From: Diphasiastrum complanatum
Lineage: Eukaryota; Streptophyta; Lycopodiopsida; Lycopodiales; Lycopodiaceae
NCBI GenBank assembly: GCA_029204225.1
Contig: CM055101.1
Coordinates: forward strand, 61,989,318 to 62,053,317
Length of the DNA stretch: 64,000 bases
Direction: 5' to 3'
The translations under genes were made by a program, and so were the position numbers. Of the stretch, positions 33,721 to 45,399 are shown piece by piece. The notes under the pieces were generated by a model. The model did not search any database and had not been told where the DNA came from. It worked only from the letters and a program-made list of their open reading frames with translations. Numbering within the stretch: the first letter of the stretch is position 1; every line of letters starts with the position of its first letter.

Positions 33721-36200
33721 GTCAAACTTGCATATGAATAAGTCACCGTTCAAAGGAGATGTGAGCATTTCAAACAAGTCAATATAATGTCCTTGTCCAT
33801 GTTGAACTTCAAATTCCCATGTGTATTTTTTATTTTGATGTTGATTGGTCAACTAAATTTTGTTGTCCGTGTTGAGCTTCAGACTTCTAGTTGTCATGTT
33901 GATTTATGATTTTTTTAATGTTGTGCTTTGTTCCTATTTCATTTATGTCCAATTGCCTAATTTAATTGTAGCATATATGACATTTTAAGTTGTTCTAGCT
34001 TTCTTGCTATTTATCAATTTTGAAATAAGCATATGTATGTTGAACAATTGTAAGTTTTGCATCATATGGAGTGTATGGTGGCAACCGATGCACTTCATTA
34101 TTCATCACACCTTCAAGAAGTTGTACTTTGATCATAATTTGGTTGGTTTTTTCTTTGTAATGATCTAGTTTCTTGTTATCATGATATTAGTTCTTGCTCT
34201 TCATGAAAAAGACACGAAAACAAAACTAGACCGACACATTTCTCTTCTCTTTTACTACACTAATTCACGCTTGAAACTTCATGGGTTGTGGCCCAATCCA
34301 CATAACAAATGAAAACTGGCTTTGACAATTTGGCAATGATTTTGTTGGAGGAAAGGCCCAAGTCCTTGGGCAAAGCCTGAGCAAGCAAAAGTTTGAGGCC
34401 CTTGGGCCTTCCCCTAATGTAATGAGTAGGTGTGATTTTTTTGCAATTTTCTTAGACATATTTTTTTGTTGACTTTTTTACTTGATACTTCTTTGCAATT
34501 TTGCAATAATTACTAGTTGAAAAAAAAAAGTAGCAGTGATCTTTTTTTACAGATTTATTTGCGTTGGTCTTTGACCAACGTGATATGTGTAAATAGCCAA
34601 CGATAGGATGCCACATGGCATATGCAAATTTTGTCGAAGTGTGTGGACAACCATTGACGGCTGAACTACCACATGGCACATGCAAACCATTTATGAATGT
34701 GCTTGTGCCATGCAACAACACATCATTTTCATGTGTGTTGTCTCAATATTTGGTTGTCCACATGCGAGTTGTGGTGGGACGGCCACAACAAATTCTGCTT
34801 TTGAAGTTAGATGAAAATTCTACTTCTAATGGTGTCTCCAAAATACAAAGAATAATGAGCACTTGGCATTATGTATAGGGTAAAGCTCAAGGCGGGGGGT
34901 CTTTACATGTCCTGAGGGTAGCTGCCCAAAGGGACCTGAAGCCTTCCCCTAGGACTTTACCCAAAATAAAGACTTGACTATCTCTTTGACATTTTTTGTA
35001 ATGGCCATAATGCTCAAGCATTATGGCCATAATTTTCCCTAATAGGCTGCCTGCGCAAGGCTTCACCATTTCACGAGGGCTTACAGGAACATCATATTCT
35101 CCAAAAGAGGACTAAAATGCCATTGTAGTGACATCTTTTAAAGACACTGGAATACAATTGCCAGCATTTGGTTCAAGACATTCATTACTTCACGCAGGTT
35201 ATACTCGTATTGATTTTTAGAGTCTTTCTTTGGGAAGATTAAAAAGCTTAATATAATCTTCATCAAAATAGTAAAGCCCTCCGAAATAAAAAAACAAGCT
35301 AGATGTTAAGCAAAATGAAACTTTTTAAAAATAAAATAATCTTGATTGTTACATGTGAATGGGAATTGGCACTTGCTAAATAAGAAGGCATCATGTGTCT
35401 CCAAAAACCGTTTAGGCTTGGGAGTGTGCCTCCGGAGTCCAAGGTGCTTATGTTTTCAAAGAAGTAAATACTAGGATGTGTCTTGGTAGCCTTACTCACC
35501 ATAAAGGTGGGTGTGGCATGAGCTCTTCCTTTTGGTCCTAGCTTGCATATGCTTTACGCACCCTAAAGTGAATAGGAGGCATATTTCAAGGTACAAAGAG
35601 CTTTCAGGATTCAAGATTTTAAAGAAAGGTACATGTCGACTCCACGAATGGGTTGTCTGGATTTTGGACGGCCTTTATTTTGCTACCAGCAGCCGCAGCT
35701 GACAGACAGCTGGAGGAAAGTAGCACAGCAAAAGTCTGTATTCTGTTCAGTGTTCAGTGTTATTGATGAAAAAATGCTGCGCGCATGCATCAAGGCCGTT
35801 ACTTCAGCAATGTTTTAAGTATACTTGGCCCATTGTCGATTATATTACTCTTTTAATTTTGTACAACAAAAGTTTGTATTATGTTCAGCCCCGGGATGAA
35901 TGGCCGGCGCCACGGCCTTGTACCAAACCCCCCCCCCCCCCCCACCCCCAGTATAAACTATGGAGGCAAGGGAAGTGGGATCGGAAGCTTTCCAAGAATC
36001 CATGAGCGCAATAGAGCATGCATGCCTGGTTGTGAAGATCGAGGAGTTTCATGCGAGCCCCACTCACCTCACGCCAGTCTTTGTCAGCTACTAGAATGTT
36101 AGCAAATCAACTCTTGACAAAATATAAGCAAAACTTATATTTATTGAAACTTATAACAAGGAAAATGTTGTCAACTTTATTTGCTTCATTATGCTTGAGG
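33721..36200. other. Gene-free region with palindromes and a C tract
   Basis: About 2.5 kb without a recognisable gene. Noted sites: hairpin CGTTGGTC-TTT-GACCAACG at 34562-34580, a 30-bp near-perfect palindrome at 35001-35030, and a C run at 35928-35943. No element termini could be assigned. Confidence 0.55.
35001..35030. repeat. 30-bp inverted repeat with 2-base spacer
   Basis: ATGGCCATAATGCT, two bases (CA), then AGCATTATGGCCAT: 14-bp perfect arms. No coding context. Confidence 0.95.
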
Positions 36201-36218
36201 ATTTGACAATCTTTGATA

Positions 36219-38097
36219 TCATGATTCTTGTTGAAATATTTGCAAAATAACTTTTGTGATGGATCGATTTTGCAGATAGGTGGCTATGGTAACAGCTTTT
36301 GCCCAGAATTTCTTTGGTAGAGAGGCATGGGCCAGCATGCTCTTGGCACTTTCGATGAGTGTCTGATTCTTCCTCTCAGCTACACCATTGGACTGAGGTA
36401 AGTAGCTGGTTGTGTATTGCTGATGTATTTCATTGACCTTGCAGAAGTCCTTGAATTCGGTGGAGATGAATTCTCCCCCTCCATCAGTACGTAGTGCCTT
36501 GATTTTTCTCTGGGGCTGCTTTTCAGCAAACGCCTTGAACTGTTTGAAGAACTTGAAAGCTTCGGATTTGTTCTTCAGACAATAAGTAGCAGCCCTTCGA
36601 GAGCAGTCATCAATAAATGTTAAGAAATAGAGGGCTCCCCCTGTGGAAGCAGTTTGCATAGGGCCACAAATGTCTCTATGTACAAGATCAAGCAGACATT
36701 TGGAAGTATGAACTGAATCAGAAATAAAAGGACTTCTAGCATGCTTGCTAATAATACAGCTTTCACATGGAGAAGTTTTTTTGTTGACAGAAGGAAGATC
36801 TTGCACTAGATTCTGAGTCGACATTTGCTGAATACTATAAGTTTAGATGGCCTAATCTGAAATGCCAAGGCATATCAATCGATTCAAAAGTGGATGAATG
36901 AAGAGCTTGGTTATTTGTCGAGTACAATGACTAAGCTTGTAAAGATAGCCACATTGTCTACCAAAGGCTAAAACTTTCCTAGACTTATCGAGTATGGTGC
37001 AGCCCTCTATATCGAATTCAACCCTTCGACTAGAATCAACGATTCTGCTTCTCGAAAGCAGATTCTTGGTAAGGTTTGGAACATGAAGAACGTTGGACAA
37101 CAACTTTACATCACCTTTCTGAAACTCGACTTTGATTGTTTCTTCACCTTTGATAAAATGAGATGAGTTGTCTCCAAGTTGCACAACTCTTGAATGGGTG
37201 AATGGCTTGTAACATTGGAACCAGTCTTGATGGTGAGTCATATGTTGAGTTGCTCCTGAGTCCAAGTACCAGGAGTCGATATTTTGATGTTCTTCAACCT
37301 TGGTCATAAAGGCAACTTTATCTTCCTCTTGTTGTTGGATCGAGTGACTGGTTGTAACAGTATTGGCTTGTTGTTGAAACTACTTCTTCTCATTGTTGTA
37401 CTTCAAAGTTCTCGATGAGATGACCAATCCTCTTAGAAGATTTACAGAATAGCTTCTGTCTTTGTTGAGATGATGAAGGCTCTAAAGATGATGCTTCATT
37501 TGGTATAGTCTACTGCATGTTGCTCTTCCTGTCAGGATAATCTGATTATGTAGATCTCTTGGATCTGAACTTTTGATTTCTTTTAGGATATAGAGCTTGA
37601 GGATCCGATCCTAAGCCTGAGGAGGATGCAGTTCTTCTGATCTCCTCTTGTAGTAGCATCGAAATTACTCTTGATAGAGCGAGATGCTCCTGGGTCAAAA
37701 TTGTCATGACCCAATTTTCATAAGCGTCAGGTAGACTCGACAATAGAGTCATAACAACATCGGAATCTTCAATGATTGAGCTAGTTGCAGTCATCTGCTC
37801 CATAAGATTTTTGAAAATGGTGAGATGACTCAAAACACTATCTGCATCAGACATTCTCAAGATGAAAAATTTCTTCCCCAAATGAAGTTTGGAAGTGACG
37901 TCCCTGATATCGTAAAGAGTTGTTAGGATGTCCCATGCATCCTTAGCAGTCTGAGCAGCTCGTATATGGCTGAGTTGAGAGTATTTGATATTGAGAGTAA
38001 TCATGGTGAATGTCTTGCCATCTCTCAATCTCCATTTGGTGATGATGGCTGCATCACCTTCTGGCTTGACCTTTGTGCCATCAACTATGTGTAAAAG
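36219..38097 (-). pseudogene. Copia element I: gag, protease, integrase (minus)
   Basis: One of the better preserved copia bodies. Minus order: gag (38097-37546) with HIVDGTKVKPEGDAA, SQLSHIRAAQTAKDAWDI and LGKKFFILRMSDADSVLSHL; zinc-knuckle region damaged near 37400-37540; protease (from 37307) with SWYLDSGATQHMTHH, active site DSGA intact; NVLHVPNLTKNLLS; integrase (36824-36230) with CESCIISKHARSPF, FLTFIDDCSRRAATYCLKN, LRTDGGGEFISTEFKDFC and SNGVAERKNQTLIE. The three catalytic acids (D, D, E) are all visible. Breaks: frameshifts between protease and integrase (36830-36900) and near 37440. It ends at 36219 without RT. The gag N-terminus is cut at 38097 by an LTR fragment. Confidence 0.92.
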
Positions 38098-38413
38098 ATT
38101 CAACTAGTTTGATCATATTCGCTATATTTCCATATTTGGCATATTGAGACCAACTTTGTTTTTAGACTTAGAGATTGACTTTTCAAAGTTCATTAGTCTA
38201 AATGTCATTTGAATAAACACTTTTTGAAAGTGTGGGAAAGTTATAAGACGAGTTTGAGTAGATTCAAATTTGAATGTTGGGTACTTTGAATCTAGATCCA
38301 AAAATAGTAGGGTTAGCATTTTGGAGGGAAAGCCAAGTGGCCAAATAGGGTTTGGACATGCTATAAAAGGATTCAACTCATGGAGAGAGTGATCTTCTCT
38401 CTTCTCTATCTCA
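38098..38413 (+). mobile_element. Truncated LTR of the J/K family (plus)
   Basis: It starts TGTGTAAAAGATTCAACTAG and matches in order the minus-strand LTRs at 56158-56643, 57425-58035 and 61545-62323. It contains TATAAAAG at 38362-38369. It is cut at about 38413 (CTATCTCATT) and joined to an unrelated copia fragment. Confidence 0.85.
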
Positions 38414-38439
38414 TTACACAGCCAATGATGGTGAGTGTG

Positions 38440-38800
38440 CAATCAAAGGGATTGGCACAATTCCTATTTCTCTCTCTACAAACAGAAATGTTCATTTTGA
38501 GGATGTCTTGTTTATTCCATCTATTACCAAGAATTTGCTTAGTGCAAGTCAAATGCTAATTAAAGGCCTCAAGGTGAAGTTTGATGGAGATGATTGTATG
38601 ATCAAAAGGAAGGATGTCTTGATTGGAAAAGGTAAAAGGCAAGGGAAATTGTTCAAACTATATGCTTGTGTTATTGCTAACCAAGTTGGATGTGCTGCAA
38701 GGGAGCAAATACCTATTCAAGAGGTTTGGCATAAGAGCATGAGACACCTCAACTTCAAGTCATTGGAGGTAATTGTTAGATTTCTTATGCTTAGTCTTAA
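38440..38800 (+). pseudogene. Copia protease/GAG-pre-integrase fragment
   Basis: Plus-strand frame: NVHFEDVLFIPSITKNLLSA, SQMLIKGLKVKFDGDDC, GKGKRQGKLFKLYACV and a damaged zinc half-site WHKSMRHLNFKSL. The His-x3-His spacing is retained as HKSMRH. Both ends are truncated. Confidence 0.85.
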
Positions 38801-38889
38801 ACAAATCGTTCAACTAATGAGCATCCTGAAAACCGAAGGCCGACTACATGTTTTCAGACCTTCACATTTTTCCTTTGAGACTTTATTGC

Positions 38890-39180
38890 CTTAACCATGT
38901 TTTAGGCACCTTAACCATTTTCGCACCTTCGCGAAAAATGTGACACAGTGGCCAATTGGCCAGAATGCCTTAGAAACCATTTTAAGGCACCTTCGTCTTT
39001 TTCGTCTTTTTCGCCCCTTCGTGAAAAATGTGACAAAGTGGCCAGAATGCCTTGGAAACCATTTTAAGGCACCTTCGACTTTTTCGGCTTCTTTGCTGTC
39101 TTTAATCTAAGGCACCTTCGGCTTCTTCGCTGTCTTTAGTCTAAGGCACTTTTTGGCTTTTTCGCCTTCTCCAGGATTGG
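38890..39180. repeat. Tandem repeats upstream of tnp2
   Basis: Unit 1 (GCACCTTCGCGAAAAATGTG...) at 38925-39012 and unit 2 (GCCCCTTCGTGAAAAATGTG...) at 39013-39093 share about 80 bp. The shorter word AAGGCACCTTCGNCTTNTTCG is then repeated at about 39065, 39110 and 39141. Such arrays are typical of CACTA subterminal regions, but I see no CACTA terminal inverted repeat here. Confidence 0.75.
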
Positions 39181-39292
39181 GCGATTGTTCAGGTGACTAT
39201 AAAATGAAATCATTTGTAATGTTTGTATATTTATTTTTTATGCATGCAATATTTATGCTTTAAAGGAATTCTATTTATAACACGAACTGGAT

Positions 39293-39937
39293 TTGATTCT
39301 TTTAGGTTTTACAACTTCTGGATATCATGCGTGTCTCATTTGTGGACCAAATATTGATGCTCGCCACTCACATCATTTAAACAAAGTTGTGTATGAAAAT
39401 CATCACAAGTACTTGCATGATGAAAATCATCCATTTAGAAGTGCTCATAGAAGAGGCTTTGGAGGAAGACCAAAAACAAGAATGGCTCCAAAGAGAATGT
39501 CCGTGGCAGATTGGCACAAACTTTGGACTGAATCCGAGACTAAGCCAATCAATGGTATGAAAAGACTGTCCATCTTTCATTGTTTACCATATTGGAATAA
39601 CCTTTTGATCAATCACTTGCTTGATCCTATGCACATATTCAAAAATGTGGGTGAATCAATATGGAAACACTTGGTGGGCGACAAAGACAGTATTTCTGCC
39701 AGGCATGATCTACAAGAATCAAAAACAAAAAAAGAGTACTGGCCAAAATTATGTACTAATGGAAATACCTATAGTATTCCAAGAGCCCCTTGGATTCTTA
39801 CGAAAGAAGAGTATAAGTACGTATGGTCAGTCATTTGCGAGATAAGAACACCAACGGGTTTTGCTCATTCACTACGAACATCATTCACAACTGAAGGAAA
39901 ACTCCATGGTCTAAAATCTCACGATTGGTTGACTTAA
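39293..39937 (+). pseudogene. CACTA (En/Spm) tnp2-type transposase fragment
   Basis: A 214-codon frame with clear tnp2 signatures: SGYHACLICGPNIDARHSHH, KVVYENHHKYLHDENHPFR, FHCLPYWNNLLINHLLDPMH, IFKNVGESIWKHLVGDKDS, ARHDLQE and PRAPWILTKEEYKYV. It is about a quarter to a third of a full tnp2 protein (central part). A CTTTTAG acceptor-like site at 39299-39305 may mark an exon start, so the ATG at 39293 is not necessarily a real start. The frame ends in TAA at 39935-39937, in DNA shared with the 3' end of the convergent minus-strand ORF. The transposase is truncated there. Confidence 0.88.
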
Positions 39938-41480
39938 ATCCATGAACTAATACCCCACAAACATGTGTTTTCAAAAATCGATTCCTCTCTAATCTGGGAG
40001 GAGGCTTATTGAAATAGGGTAATGTTGTTGTATTTTGATCCATTCCATCAATGATAAGACACAAAGACTGCTCATGATAGGATCTTGACTCTTCTTTCCA
40101 ATATGCATACCATTTTTTGGAATCGAAAATATGATGTAGATGATGATCTCTCAATGCAATATAGCGATCACGCATCCTAGCATCAAGAGTTGTCTCTATT
40201 GCATTTTTAAGGTCATCACATGTTTTGCATTTGGACATTCTTTGTCTTGTTGGAATCTTGACATGTCCAAACTCTTGTTTCCACATCTTGTACAGTGTGG
40301 ATCTTACACGTATGTTTAAGATGTGTGTTTATAGTTTTGAAGACATCACATTTATGCATGCCGAGTGAGAGATGATGTTTGCAAATAACAATGCCATCTT
40401 TTGATTTATGTTGAAGATGTGGTTGAGGCAACGCATGCTTTTCCAAAATCCCATGCATTAGGGCTAGCCCTTTTGAAGAGTGTCCACGTTGCTTGAATGT
40501 GCCGGAGTTTACATGAAACTTGTACACAATGGAATAATGTGCCTCAGCAATTATTTGCCAAAACATTCCATGGGATATTCCCAACAGATTCTGATATGAT
40601 TTTATGCATACAGCTTTACCATCCAATGTAGGTTTGAAGCGCAATTTGGGTTCTTTCAAAATATCAAACATTGCATTTGACATTTCTCGTCTATGAAAAA
40701 AAACATTTGAACATCTGCAATAACTGATTATGCTTGTCAGCTCATCATTTTCTCCACACACCTAGTTGCAATTCTTCACATTCTTTGTAGGTGATTTGTC
40801 GAATGCACAACTTACTACAACGTGGTTGCATTAGTGTTTCCCTTATATTTTCTGACAATAAAATATATTCTACTTTTTTTGGTGCAACATAAGCAAGCAC
40901 ACGCTTTCTTTTGAAACTCTGAGGAGTTTCAAAGGATGTTGGACATACTTGAGGCTCTCTTTGAAGATCTTCAAAAACTTCATCTGCTTGTGACCATCTT
41001 GATCTTGTAGGATCGTTTGTCATATTAGCGTCAAGTAATATGTTGCTTGTGTAATCATGTTCATCGAAATCGAATTTCGAAAAATCTGAATTAAGGCTGG
41101 TGGATGCATTTGCACTTGCCAAAATTGACGAATTCGGTGTACGTTTTGTTTGAATGCCGATTTTGAAAATGACGTCTTTTATTTTTGTTGTTATCAACAG
41201 CCTCTCCAACATCCTCCACACTTGTAAGAATATACGAGTTGTATGCTGATGCAGATGTATTACAAGTAACCACATCCTCGACATCCATTAAGATATTTAA
41301 GTTATACACTGATCTTGACATATTACGACTATGAGAAATATCTTCGATTCCTATCAAGACATCCGAGTTATAGTTACTTGTCAATGATTTTGATGGATTG
41401 CAGTCGACGGATCTGTTTTTGACATCTTCTACACCACTTACATAATCAAAATTATCGACATTTTTTGGATGCTACCTATT
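39885..41480 (-). pseudogene. Transposon ORF of DUF7869-like type (minus), C-terminal part
   Basis: The minus strand encodes, in pieces: FDFDEHDYTSNILLDANMTN; QPRCSKLCIRQITYKECEEL; LDGKAVCIKSYQNLLGISHG; ALMHGILEKHALPQP; a Cys-rich HKCDVFKTINTHLKHTC; CKTCDDLKNAIETTLDARMR; CLIIDGMDQNTTTLPYFNKP; and THVCGVLVHGFKS. The order (Cys-rich N-motif, V-C-x3-Y/F-x-x-L-x-GIS, then a C-x-x-C segment and an IDGMDQ motif) resembles uncharacterised element-encoded proteins catalogued as DUF7869, from memory and not verified. Frameshifts occur near 40260 and 40745, so it is decayed. The 3' end overlaps that of tnp2 head to head. Function unknown. Confidence 0.6.
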
Positions 41481-41598
41481 TTTGAATCACTAGGCTGGCG
41501 GGCCAACATTTTATTGATGTTGCTCCTTTTTGAACCATTAGATTAATATGTAAAGCACTCACTTAATGGTTCTAAAAACAATACATGTTTTCTCTTTT

Positions 41599-43898
41599 TA
41601 GAGTGTTAAAAGTACAGTACTAAGGACCATAAATGGATCTTTGAATGATCCACAAGGTTGATTGTGTGCTTGTTAAACAATCTATCAGATACTAGTCATC
41701 AGAAAACAAGATCTAGTTTAGCAGCTTGATAGAAAACAAGTAGAAACAATCAAAGCATTGATCAATAACTATAATCCAACTCCACATGTGTGGAAATAAG
41801 GCTGTAGTACGGCCTGTAGACAGTGTTTAGGATGTGCCAAAGCTGGGTTTCATTGGAATCAAAAGCAATCACCATACAATGAGAGGAAACTCGAGTTTCT
41901 CCTTGAGGCTCCAAAAAGTTTCTATCTCCTCACTATGGTGAATGAGAATACATAGTAAAAGACACTTCCTTTGCTAAGTTAGGTGAAAATCCAGCATGTA
42001 ATAAGGAAGTAGACTCAACTTTCTTGCCCTAATGTGATAACTCTAGCCTAGATCCAAGAGTCATGCTTGGTAGGTGCATGGTAGATACAAATCTCATCAT
42101 AAATGATGGTCTAGATCCTACAAAGTAGGAATTACTACCAAATGGACACAACCACTCCTCTTGACTCATGGTAACCTACTTTAGGTGTGAATGTACAAGT
42201 GGCACTTTGGCCATTCAAGTAACCAACAAACAATATTGACAAAATGTACAATATTCTACATGGCTAGATTTGCCAATGTAGGCAATTTTTCACACTCCTC
42301 CTCAAATCTAGCCTTGGAAATCACAACTCTTTTTCAATAACTCCAATTGAAGATCTCAAATGAATCTTTAGGTAAATATTTAGTAAACAAATCAGCCAAG
42401 CAACTTGATGATGGCACATGCTGGAGTTTAGTCTCTTTGGCTTGCACTTTCTCCCTCATGAAATGATGAGCAATCTTGATGTGTTTGCTCCTTGCATGGA
42501 ATGTAGGATTACTTGCAAGTGATTGGGCTAATTGGTTGTCACAATAGATGATAGTCCTCCATGACATGAACCAATAGCCTTTTGAGCCACAAGACCTCCT
42601 TGCATGTTGATGTCAAGGCCTTGTATTCGGATTATGTGGAAGATAGGGAGATGGTATCTTGATTTTTGGAAAGCCATGATACTACTCCATCACATAGAAA
42701 GGTGGCAAAAGCACTTGTTGATCTTCTATCCACTTTGTCACCTGCAAAATCCGAGTCATTATAGGCTCTTAAGCCAAGATTAGTCCCTCTATACAAAATG
42801 CCAAAATTCTTAGTAGATGAAATGTATCTAAGAACTCTTTTGGCCATCTTCCAATGTGAAACTAGAGGGCTTTGCATGAATTGGCTTAACTTTCCAACAC
42901 TATAACTAAGATCAGGTCTAGTTATAGTTAAATAGATCAAGGAGCCAATAAGCCTTCTATATAATGTGATGTCCTCAAAGGATGCTTCATCACAACCAAT
43001 AGATGCTTTTACATGTTGCTCCATTGTTGTCTCAATGCCTTTACAATTCTTCATTCCAAATCTATCTAGGATGGATGTAGCATATTTATTGACAAATGAA
43101 GCTAAAATCACATCCTCTAATAACCTCTATTCCAAGAATGACGCTTAATAGGCCGAGATCTACCATCTTAAACTCTTTTGCTCAAGCAATTTTTACATCT
43201 CTAGTTCCATCTAGATCATTACCACTCAAGATAATATCATCTACATACAAAACAAGAATAATGATCATGCCATCATGAAATCTTATGTACAATGATGGAT
43301 CATAGGCACTCATTGGCTACAAGCCTAGCTCTATGTTTGCTTATTGATCCATCTTGATTATACTTCAATCTAAATACCCACTTGCAATCAAGAGGTTTCT
43401 TCAGATCCACAAGATCCCAAGTATGATTCTCAATAAGAGCATTATACTCTACTTTCATAGCATCCATCCAACTTTTACACTTACAGGCATCTTCATAGCA
43501 TGTTGGCTCATCTAACATTGAGGTAAGAAAGGTGTAAGATGTGAAAGATGATGAGCCTTCCCTTTTATCACCTTGACCATCATAGGTGAGTCTCAATGGT
43601 TCGGACCTTGCCCTTGTAGATCTTCTTGGAGTTCTTGGAGTTCTTGCATCTTGAGGTGGATCCTCAAGTTCTTCTTCACTTGGAAGCAAATCTCATCATA
43701 AATGATGGTCTAGATCCTACAAAGTAGGAATCACTACCAAATGGACACAACCACTCCTCTTGACTCGTGGCAACCTACTTTAGGTGTGAATGTACAAGTG
43801 GCACTTTGGCCATTCAAGTAACCAACAAATAATATTGACAAAATGTACACTATTCTACATGGCTAGATTTGCCAATGTAGGCAATTTTTCACATAGAG
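41599..43898 (-). mobile_element. Copia element H, complete insertion with TSD
   Basis: Bounded by 5-bp target duplications TAGAG (41599-41603 and 43894-43898). The 3' LTR (minus sense) is 41604-42293, starting TGTTAAAAG and ending TTTTTCACA on the plus strand. The 5' LTR is reduced to 43687-43893. The 206-bp stretch 42088-42293 is nearly identical to 43687-43893. The polypurine tract is the complement of CTCCTCCTCAAA at 42294-42305. Gag, protease, the integrase core and most of RT are gone. The insertion splits the minus-strand transposon ORF. Confidence 0.93.
42334..43689 (-). pseudogene. Element H pol remnant: integrase tail, RT start, RNase H
   Basis: Minus order: PSEEELEDPPQDARTPRTPR and RARSEPLRLTYDGQGD (linker after integrase), SWMDAMKVEYNALIENHTWD, DCKWVFRLKYNQDGSISKHR (RT N-terminus). 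A large part of RT is then missing, with only DPSLYIRFHDG and YVDDIILSGNDLDG near 43190-43300. RNase H: YATSILDRFGMKN, RPDLSYSVGKLSQFMQSP, YNDSDFAGDKVDRRSTS and HARSKHIKIAHHFMREKVQA. The catalytic YVDD is retained, but the body of RT is deleted and frameshifted near 43140-43300 and 42570-42640. Confidence 0.88.
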
Positions 43899-44400
43899 TG
43901 CAAAGACAATTTTGACAAACACCAAATCATTGTTTGGTTTTGTTTGTAGAAAGGGTCTCCGTCATCTGCCATGGCATTCGCAATATTCTCTGTAATTGAA
44001 GTCAACTTCACGATAACAAGCACATTTTTTTCACTATAATAGTAGCCTTTGGATTTAGCAATGCAAACTACTACCCCTTGAAAATCCATACAATCAACAA
44101 TGTCATCAATGTTGTATAATGGACAGTTGGCAAGAACGAGTTCATTCATGTCAACAATATCTGCATTATTTCACAAGATTTTTTTTGCAATGGGATCGAT
44201 AGAAATATAGTTGTGAACTTCTCCTAGGCGATCAAATTCACTGTGAGGGTATGGCAAGGGACAATCCATTTTAAACACCTTTGAAATTAGGACCACACTT
44301 TTATTCATACCAAGTTCTCTGAAAAAACATGTTCCGTTTGATTCAGCAGTTAAGACATTTCAAATCCAACCGCCTCTTTCCAAAAAAATAAACAACTGGA
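43899..44400 (-). pseudogene. N-terminal part of the minus-strand transposon ORF, split by H
   Basis: Minus frame: HVFSENLV..., KVFKMDCPLPYPHSEFDRLG, VHNYISID, then MNELVLANCPLYNIDDIVDC, MDFQGVVVCIAKSKGYYYSE, KNVLVIVKLTSITENIANAM and MIWCLSKLSLHS. At 43894 it meets element H. On the far side (41598 downward) it can be read on as KKRKHVLFLEPLSECF. The VDCMDFQGVVV segment recalls RPA/OB-fold domains, only weakly. A stop lies near 44173 upstream of MNEL. Function unknown; continuity with 39885-41480 is inferred from strand and position. Confidence 0.5.
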
Positions 44401-45399
44401 GTTTCATCTTTTTTTGAGCAGTCCAAGTAGCCCTGAAAAAAATAATATAGGTACACTTTAAGTTAGGATTTGCAACGCTATTGAAAGTATAATTAACAAT
44501 ATTATTAAAGTGTAATAAATAGTGCCAAATAGCTATTGAAAGTAAAATTGACAAAATTATTATAAAACTGTAACAAAATTATGAAACAATTATAGCCCTT
44601 AGATCTTGTCCTTTAGTCGGTGGTTTGTGGAGTTTGCACAATTTCTTGTGAGGAAGATGCATCAAAAAATGGTTTCCAATCTTCCGCTATAAGGGATCCT
44701 CGAGCATGAATAATGAGTTGGAAAAGGGCAAACATCAATTGTTTCTTTTTATGGTTTTTTTTCTCTCTCTAGGTATGAGACTATTGGGCTATCACCTACT
44801 AGGTTCTACTTAGTACTTAGCTTGTAATGATCGCATAATGGCAAGTTAATCAAGTACAGTGTGTGGTCAATTTTGTGAGTTTGGACATTTTGCGAGTAAA
44901 TAGAATGCGAGTTTTTTTTTACCAATATCATTACTTGTCAAGTGCAATTGGTTTGGGTAACTCAATGCATGAACTGTTATTGCAAGGTTTTGAGTTCGAT
45001 AGAGATGAGTAACATCCAACATAAAAACAAGATAGCATTTAAGACACACCATGTTCTCAAAATAACACCATTCGAGAAATTACTTACAAAAGACACTTGG
45101 GTTTAATGAAAAATTTTCATTCATTACATTAGGTTTCACATGCTTCAAAGTTGTCCACTGTGCTTCTTACAAGATATTGTCCATGAAATGGTAGCAGAAA
45201 GTGATCAACTATGTAGATACATAAAATGTATCAAACCTATAAGTAGCAAAATGGCAACAAAAATCTGGGGTACTATGCTAGTCCCACATAAACACATTCA
45301 TATGAAATCTTTTTCGTCATGAACTTTTTTACTGCATCCTGATTGCTCATTGCCCTTGCCAATGACTCTGCATAAGAAGGCAAATGGCTAGATTATGCA
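44401..45399. other. No gene recognised
   Basis: AT-rich DNA. 44865-44930 repeats GTGAGTTT / GCGAGTAA / GCGAGTTT, a word pattern also seen at 30400-30440. Nothing else stands out. Confidence 0.45.
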
